Shown: positions 57,935-64,000 of the stretch, piece by piece
How positions within the stretch are numbered: the stretch's first letter is position 1
Layout: the number at the start of each line of letters is the position of its first letter
NCBI RefSeq assembly: GCF_921293095.1
Contig: NC_060248.1
Coordinates: 12,728,744-12,792,743, forward strand
DNA from: Ischnura elegans
Lineage: Eukaryota; Arthropoda; Insecta; Odonata; Coenagrionidae
Length of the DNA: 64,000 nucleotides
Direction of reading: 5' to 3'
Translations under genes and position numbers: made by a program
The notes under the pieces: model-generated
The model's input: the letters and a program-made list of their open reading frames with translations, nothing else
The model's database searches: none
Told to the model about the DNA's origin: nothing

Positions 57935-59970
57935 TTCCCTGGTTTCCGGCGATACTTAATGGATTTTCCTAAACATTATTAATAAATGAAAGGGAAAAAA
58001 TATAAGTTTTTCACGCAAAATAGGTGATAGAAAGTTAATAATGAAGTGTCACCTTAAAAATGTTGACCTATGAAATTATAATTATTGACAGAACTACTTT
58101 CATAGATTACAACGTTTTTAAAGGGGCAGAGAGCGAATTTGATTCCTAAGTCAGGCGTGCGTGCTATTGCACACGCCATGTGTGAAAGCGCCATTACGTT
58201 TGGATTACCAGATGGGGTAATTCTTACATTTCCTCGCTTGTGCCGAAAACGTGCCCTCACGCCTTCCCTCCGCGTTTTCTCGCAATCAACGTCATTCTGC
58301 ACGAGAGTACAATTTGACACGCCTCCCCACTCAAGTCTCTCTCGCTGATGCTAACCAGCACGACGAAATTCCATCTTCTTTCGCTCGAATTCCAACTAAC
58401 TACAACCCCTTCCTACGCTTCAAGTGAATGCAAAACATTTATGAAAGTGGATTTCTGAAGGATAAGGAATTGATTACCACCGAAAGCAGTATTTCCGTTG
58501 AACCATGCGCCTAAATGTCCGAATGAGATAATATTATCATCAGATAGTTATGAATTAATACATTAGCATCTGATAATGACCCTCGGGCGTTTTTACCCTC
58601 AAATGGAATGTAATTGAAGCGCTGGCTCCCCCCGAGCGCTAGCCAATTTAGGTGAAAATTTAATTAATTTTTGGAATAAAATGGCAATATTGGATGCAAC
58701 GCATGTTGTTTCCAAATCCTGGTCCTCAGAAAAACCTATTGCACTAGTTAGCTCCTGAATGAAACCTTTTCATAGATCTTTAAAGTGATTTCGAGGGATT
58801 CTCAGACACAAATGTGAGTGACTCCGAGTTTGGGGAATAGGTAAAAACCATGATGGAATTCGAAAATGTAGACGCTGAGAACCTTAATGAGTGGTGTCAA
58901 AGAAAATAAGCCAGGCCTCCTACACATGAGGCCTCCTATATATGATGGATAAGGAAACTTGTTTACGCCGAAACGAGTCAAGGTGAACAAAGAGAAAATC
59001 TGTCATTAAGGTAAATATCCTATTACTATTTGCGTTTAGTTGTTCAGCCTCGATGAAACCTCAATAAACGCATAGTGGTTACTCAAATACCCCGCTGAAA
59101 TTCTCCAACTTTTGATATTCCAAAACCACCACCCACTCAGTACTCAGATTGTTGGATAATATTTACTTCATGAAAAATTTGTCATTTTTGATTATGCATA
59201 TATTTGATGCGCTGTTGAAAACTGTCTTACGGATTGATCACGGGCTAATGCAAATTACATAAAATTGTCGTAAAAAAGATTTTTAACAGTAATGTAGGTT
59301 TTGGGAAAAGAATATGTTCAAATATTAGAAAAGTACCTACAAAGATGAATAACTATCACCATTTGAGGTTTACAATCCAAATGATATGTTCCAATTTATT
59401 TGCAACTTCTTTAGAAATTCGGTTACATTTCACACACAAGAATATCCTTCATATGTAAGATGAGGAGTCATCATTGAGGTAAGTTGGTAATTTGCAGACT
59501 AGTGAAAAATATCAATATCTGCAGAAAGTATATTTCACCGCTGACTAGTTACAAAGACGTCGGTTACAACGCAGAATTGAATATGGCGCATACTTAACTC
59601 AGGAATAATATGGCCATGAAAGCTAATGTAGAACGGCGATTGGATAAGGTAGCCGAAAAGGTAAAATTAAATAGTTTAATCATTGTAACTTTCTAGAAAA
59701 TATACTCTTTGCCCAAAACGCATCAAAAGTATCTTATGTTATTTGCATACGCCATCCGTAATTGTGTTGATGAAAATATTACCAACGAATTATCAGGACC
59801 AGGGACAAAGAGATAATATATAACAAGGAAAATATGTCAGAATGTCGAAATTTTCGGATCTTCGACAAAAAACCTTTAGGTTTGGAATTAAGGAGAAAAC
59901 GGTTAGGTGATAAATATCGATTGCTATTTAATTAAAATTAAGTAAATGAGTTACATTAGCGAGGGGGCAA
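57935..59970. other. Unassigned DNA
   Basis: Open frames on both strands at 58.05-58.35 kb overlap in a GC-richer patch and show no domain. No element ends recognised. Confidence 0.35.
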
Positions 59971-59979
59971 TTTAAGCAT

Positions 59980-60490
59980 GATATATTATTTAGCACTGCC
60001 TCAAAATAGAATTGGATTAATTAAAAAAAGGTACAGGGGGATTCCAGGAAGGTCCAATCAGTGTTTAAAAAAAAAGCCGCCGCACAGCAAATTTTCCACC
60101 TCCACTAATGATGACGAATGCGTCCAACTTCAGACCAAAAATCTAAATCCGTCACTAGCCGTCAAAATATGACCGGCCGCTCGCCGACCCAGTTCCCGTA
60201 ACAGCGAAGTACTTCCAACTCAAAGGACACTTTGATTGTTTTCCTTGTCAATAATCTCTGTAGCTCAGCTCTCAGATTTCGTCTTTCTAGATTCGACTTA
60301 GTTCCAGCTAACGAACACTACGACCACGCAAATTATAAATAGATAAATGGAGAAAAATATGAATGCTGAATCAGCACGATGCTATGAGGGCATATGATTA
60401 TTCAATCGACGATAAATGTGCTTGCATCCATTGCACATGCAAACGGATTTACTAAAGTCGCCATTCGCGATGAAAAATATGTGCGAATTA
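59980..60490 (-). pseudogene. Diverged duplicated segment, copy 2
   Basis: Counterpart of 56500-57100. The minus-strand translation includes RKTIKVSFELEVL, GNWVGERPVIF and, after a stop, WRWK. It lies about 3.4 kb from copy 1. Protein-like similarity with stops in both copies fits relics of a tandem gene family. No function can be assigned. Confidence 0.3.
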
Positions 60491-60499
60491 TGGCTACTA

Positions 60500-62068
60500 C
60501 GAAGCTGATATGAAGCAAAACGAAAAAATCCCAACAATTTACCTAATCCACGTAAATAAACAAACCCAACGCCTAATTAAAAAAAAGCAGAAAAATAAAA
60601 AAGGATAGAGTACATAATCAAATTCAAATATGGCAGATGAAAGTCTTCACTGAAGTTGAAATTTAGTTCAATTGGACGATCGCCGATTGGCTCACGATCG
60701 AACAATTTATTTAAAAAATAATAATGCTCGAAGGCGATATCGTCATGGCCGTTATAATTATTTAATAGTAAAATAGTCTATTTAACGATTTTACTCAAAA
60801 ATCTGTGAAATAAGTGGATGATAAGTTTTGGATTTCTTATCTATTAACTATGAATTGATATTATTAATTAAATTATTTTGTTACAGCTCAAAGCGTATTT
60901 CTTAACATCAGTGGAAGTAATTGTACAACAAAACTGCTTTTTATGATGCAAAGAATTTCGCATTTTTATTTTCAATCATTTGATTTTATTGCTCTTGTAC
61001 TACTTTACAGCAAGTGAGTACATACTAATAGTTAAATCAAATTGCTACGTAACACGGTGAAATATCTCAAAAATTTCCACTCTATTGACGTGTATAAAAA
61101 TTAAAATACAAAATCCATGAATAAGTAAAATTAATGCCGAAAGAATTTTACATGGAAAGTATTAGTCTAAGATAACAAGGAATTCTGATTAATAATGATT
61201 AATTTTGAAAGTAATTTGCTACTTATAGATTTTAATGGAAACGTCTTACACAACTGACGGTTGAATGCTCTTATAATCCGTAGGGTTCCGAGAAAAGCTC
61301 ATAAAATCCTCATTTCCAGCATCTGTTTCCACTCCGCTCAGGCACTAATGCAAAATTAACGAGCGTAACAAGTTTGGCAACTCTTAAAAACTCTTAAGTC
61401 TGAGTCCCATGGGTTGTTTACGGTTAAGGCATGGACGTAGATTAAAACCAGGAATGACTTTGAGAAGGGTTGACGCAGTGAGGGGGTTTTCGAAATAATG
61501 CCGTGAGCAGCGGAAGAAACTCATAGAAAGGGTACGCAGAAAGGCTGTTGTGCATATGAATGACTATTTATACCAGCGATTTCATCCAGTATTTTAAAAA
61601 ATACAACACCCAACGTTGCATTCTCAGCCAAACCTTTGAGTGATGCCGGATTCCAGTGCAAGTAAATCACCGCAGTATATATAGTATGCACTGACCTGAA
61701 CTATGTCTCCCGAGCATACCAGCAAATCGGTACGTACCCACGTAAAATTCACTATATATATCTAGTGAATTCAACATTTTCGGCTGATTCAATTTATCTT
61801 AACCCTCCGCGTCTCATTTTGGAACGCTATTTGTCGCATAGTGTCTCACAGATACCATTTTGGAATGGTTAAACAAAATGTACGAAAGAAGAAATGACTG
61901 TTTTAACTACAATAAATCTGCCATTGAATACTTAATTTCATAAATAGTCGAAAAATTTATGCATAATAGTGATTGAGATATTTGTATCAATAAAAGACTG
62001 ATTAATACTCATTTTGACGTTCCTCACAGTTTTTGTTTCATCGAAATTATATCAACATATCGATGGCT
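60500..62068. other. Unassigned AT-rich DNA
   Basis: No gene, tRNA-like head or terminal repeat recognised. Confidence 0.4.
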
Positions 62069-62073
62069 AAGTT

Positions 62074-62345
62074 CATCTACATCTACATAAGACCCCGCAA
62101 GCTGCCTAAAAAGCGTGTGGTAGGGGGTGTTAGGACACCAGCCGTCTACGCATAAAAAATGAAGTGCTCTACGAAGCTGGGACTAGCATTTATTAAAGCC
62201 TTTTATGGTTCGGGGGAAAAACAAATTCCCTTATCTGTACGTTCGGCAAAACATCTCTCTTAATTTATCGCTTCCATCGGACCTGGAAATATAGTGTGGC
62301 TCTAATATTATGTTCTCCGTGTTGCTCGTAAACACAACTAAAACT
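62074..62345 (-). mobile_element. 3' end of LINE family C, minus strand
   Basis: The plus strand begins CATCTACATCTACATAAGAC (inverted 3' tail), then GCCTAAAAAGCGTGTGGTAG and GGTGTTAGGACACCAG, and continues into the decayed coding part with GACCTGGAAATATAGTGTGG CTC. Colinear with 53797-54039. The clean start at the tail shows the true 3' terminus of the family. Confidence 0.6.
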
Positions 62346-62349
62346 TCTA

Positions 62350-63510
62350 ACTACACATATCTCAAAAATAGCAAATTTTCAGGACAGCAAAAAACATTAT
62401 TTTTTTACTTTACAATAAAATTAAGAACCAAAAGTTCATAAAACTGAAAAATTAGCATTCATTTGCACACACAGAGTTGATTTTTGATTGAATTTTATTT
62501 TTTTAATGTTATTACACTTTGTTTAATATACCTACCTCCAACCGGCCGAATTTGAGATACGTGTTGTTAGAACTTAGCCTTCGATATTTGATTTGGACAG
62601 TAAATGCAAACATATATTTCACAGTATTATAATTACCTAAAAATACTTTTTACTACAGGGGGAAAATTTTGTAGCAAAAATACGCATGTACAAAATTCAA
62701 TGCTTTAAATAGTTGTTAGTTTAAAGCATAAACGTATTTTTAAAAACTTGCGATGAATATCACGAAGCTGTTACCATTTAACGCATTCTAACTCAGGTTG
62801 TCGCGTGACGTCTGCCATATTCCAAAAACAACAAAATATCAACGTTTATTCCATAAATTTGGCAAAAAGTATAATCATAATGGTGACTATTTCAGAATCA
62901 CTACATAATAAGATTCGAGGAATATGAGTTTCTTAACTTTGAGATTACGATGTGGGCAAGGAAAAGAAAATGGCTTGGTGTCTGGTAGACGCCATGCGAC
63001 CAACAGAGGGCTAATTTCAAAGCAAATAATTCTACCGTCTACATATTCTAATTTCTGTACGTACCTTAGATATCCCTCTATCTGATGATGAGTGCGTGCC
63101 AATTGAAACACGCGTCGTAGAGTTTTTAAAATAAAATAAGTAGACAGTATGATATATTTGTGTATCTTTGCACTGCATACAGGGTAGAGAAAAATTGTGT
63201 CACGAAATTTTAACCCTGAATAGCCGTTGCAAGTAGGAACCGAAATTTTTGATGATTTTCAGGTCGAATTTGCATTATTTCTTAAGTACAAAAGCCTTTG
63301 GTCAAGCGCTTCGATTGGCCGCGAGTTTGCCATACAGCCGGATTGCTGGGATACATCACGATCTCTGGAAGTCTAAACATTCAAACAGATGAGTTTTCCA
63401 GTGTAAACGCGTGGCCAATCGGACGCTTGGCTCTAGGTGTGTGAATTTTATACAAGGTGCGTTTTCGAACTAAGCACCATTGGTAATTTTGGTTCTTACA
63501 GGTATCAGCT
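62350..63510. other. Unassigned AT-rich DNA
   Basis: No gene or element end recognised before the RTE-like block at 63.53 kb. Confidence 0.4.
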
Positions 63511-63534
63511 ATCCGGGCATAAAATTTCGCGACA

Positions 63535-64000
63535 CAAAGCTCTCTACGGTGCGGAAACGTGGACACTGAGGAAAGAGGACGAGAGAAGATTGGATATCGG
63601 ACACAGTTGCAAGGACATCAGGAAACGAATTGCACTAGCAAAGGAGTCGTTCATGAACAGGAAGGAGCTTATGAGAGGATCGTTATGTAAGAGTTTAAAG
63701 AAAAGGTTAGTGAAGAGTTTGATCTGGAGTGTAGCTCTCTACGGTGCGGAAACGTGGAAATTGAGGAAAGATGACGAGAGAAGATTGGAGGTATTCGAGA
63801 TGTGGGTATGGAGAGGAATGGAGAGGAAAAGGAACGACGAAGTGGTTGAAGATATCGTTGGCGAGGAGAGGTAGCTTTTAGATGAGATATGGAGGAGACA
63901 GAAGGTATGGATGGGAGGAGTACTTAGCGGGGAGGGGATGTTGAAAATGGTGTTAGAGGGTAGAATGTTAGGGAAACGAGGGAGGGGAAGGAAAATAATA
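63535..64000 (+). pseudogene. Two joined RTE-like LINE fragments (family A), running off the window
   Basis: A stub encoding ALYGAETWTLRKEDERRL (63537-63592) is joined to a longer piece: CKDIRKRIALAKESFMNRKE, SLKKRLVKSLIWSVALYGAE TWKLRKDDERRLEVFEMWVW and NDEVVEDIVGEER, a TAG at 63872-63874, then QKVWMGGVLSGEGMLKMVLE and LGKRGRGRK. The ALYGAETW block, placed after the RT core in endonuclease-RT proteins, thus occurs twice. The longer piece is nearly open and closely matches 42.8-43.1 kb. It continues past position 64000. Confidence 0.7.

Overview
This window is nuclear DNA of an animal, almost certainly an arthropod and probably an insect. It is AT-rich, has no long host open reading frame, and is packed with decayed transposable elements: non-LTR retrotransposons with endonuclease and reverse transcriptase pieces, Penelope-like elements, a Helitron helicase, piggyBac and hAT relatives, PIF/Harbinger-type MITEs and tRNA-headed SINEs. 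The species cannot be named from the sequence.

Only one convincing host coding piece is visible. It is a 247-bp internal exon on the minus strand (21552-21798) encoding TM1, TM2 and the start of TM3 of a class A peptide GPCR, closest in motif pattern to the orexin/allatotropin-receptor group. Its splice sites and high GC set it apart from its surroundings. The rest of that gene is not visible, so much of the window may be its introns.

Layout. 1-10 kb: mostly unassigned AT-rich DNA, with a LINE 3' end (3.3 kb), a long foldback element (3.6-4.2 kb), an RTE-like fragment (5.3 kb) and a perfect 92-bp palindrome of Penelope-type sequence inside a 17-bp target duplication (6.15-6.41 kb). 10-13.4 kb: an RTE-like tail, several SINEs and a 665-bp DNA element whose inverted relative lies at 28.8-29.4 kb. 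16-21 kb: a Penelope-type inverted repeat, a 183-bp hAT MITE with perfect 8-bp duplication, and a SINE. 21.5-24.4 kb: the GPCR exon, a pogo-like remnant and a Penelope GIY-YIG domain. 25.2-28.1 kb: a LINE that keeps its 5' half (PHD-finger ORF1, endonuclease, start of RT) but lacks its 3' half. 30-33.2 kb: an identical 69-bp inverted pair and a 54-bp templated insertion. 37.5-41 kb: a broken piggyBac element interrupted by a SINE, then a Penelope end with a hammerhead-like core. 42.5-48.9 kb: RTE-like tails, a PIF MITE, a Helitron helicase C-terminus, and an almost undamaged 5'-truncated LINE inserted inside an RTE-like copy. 51-62.4 kb: minus-strand 3' ends of another LINE family, one split by a 557-bp MITE, and two pairs of diverged duplicated segments that may be relics of a minus-strand gene family. 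63.5-64 kb: two RTE-like pieces joined head to tail and running off the end.

No element looks fully autonomous. The value of the window lies in its nested insertions, several datable because a second family copy in the same window shows the empty site, and in a set of perfect or near-perfect inverted structures.
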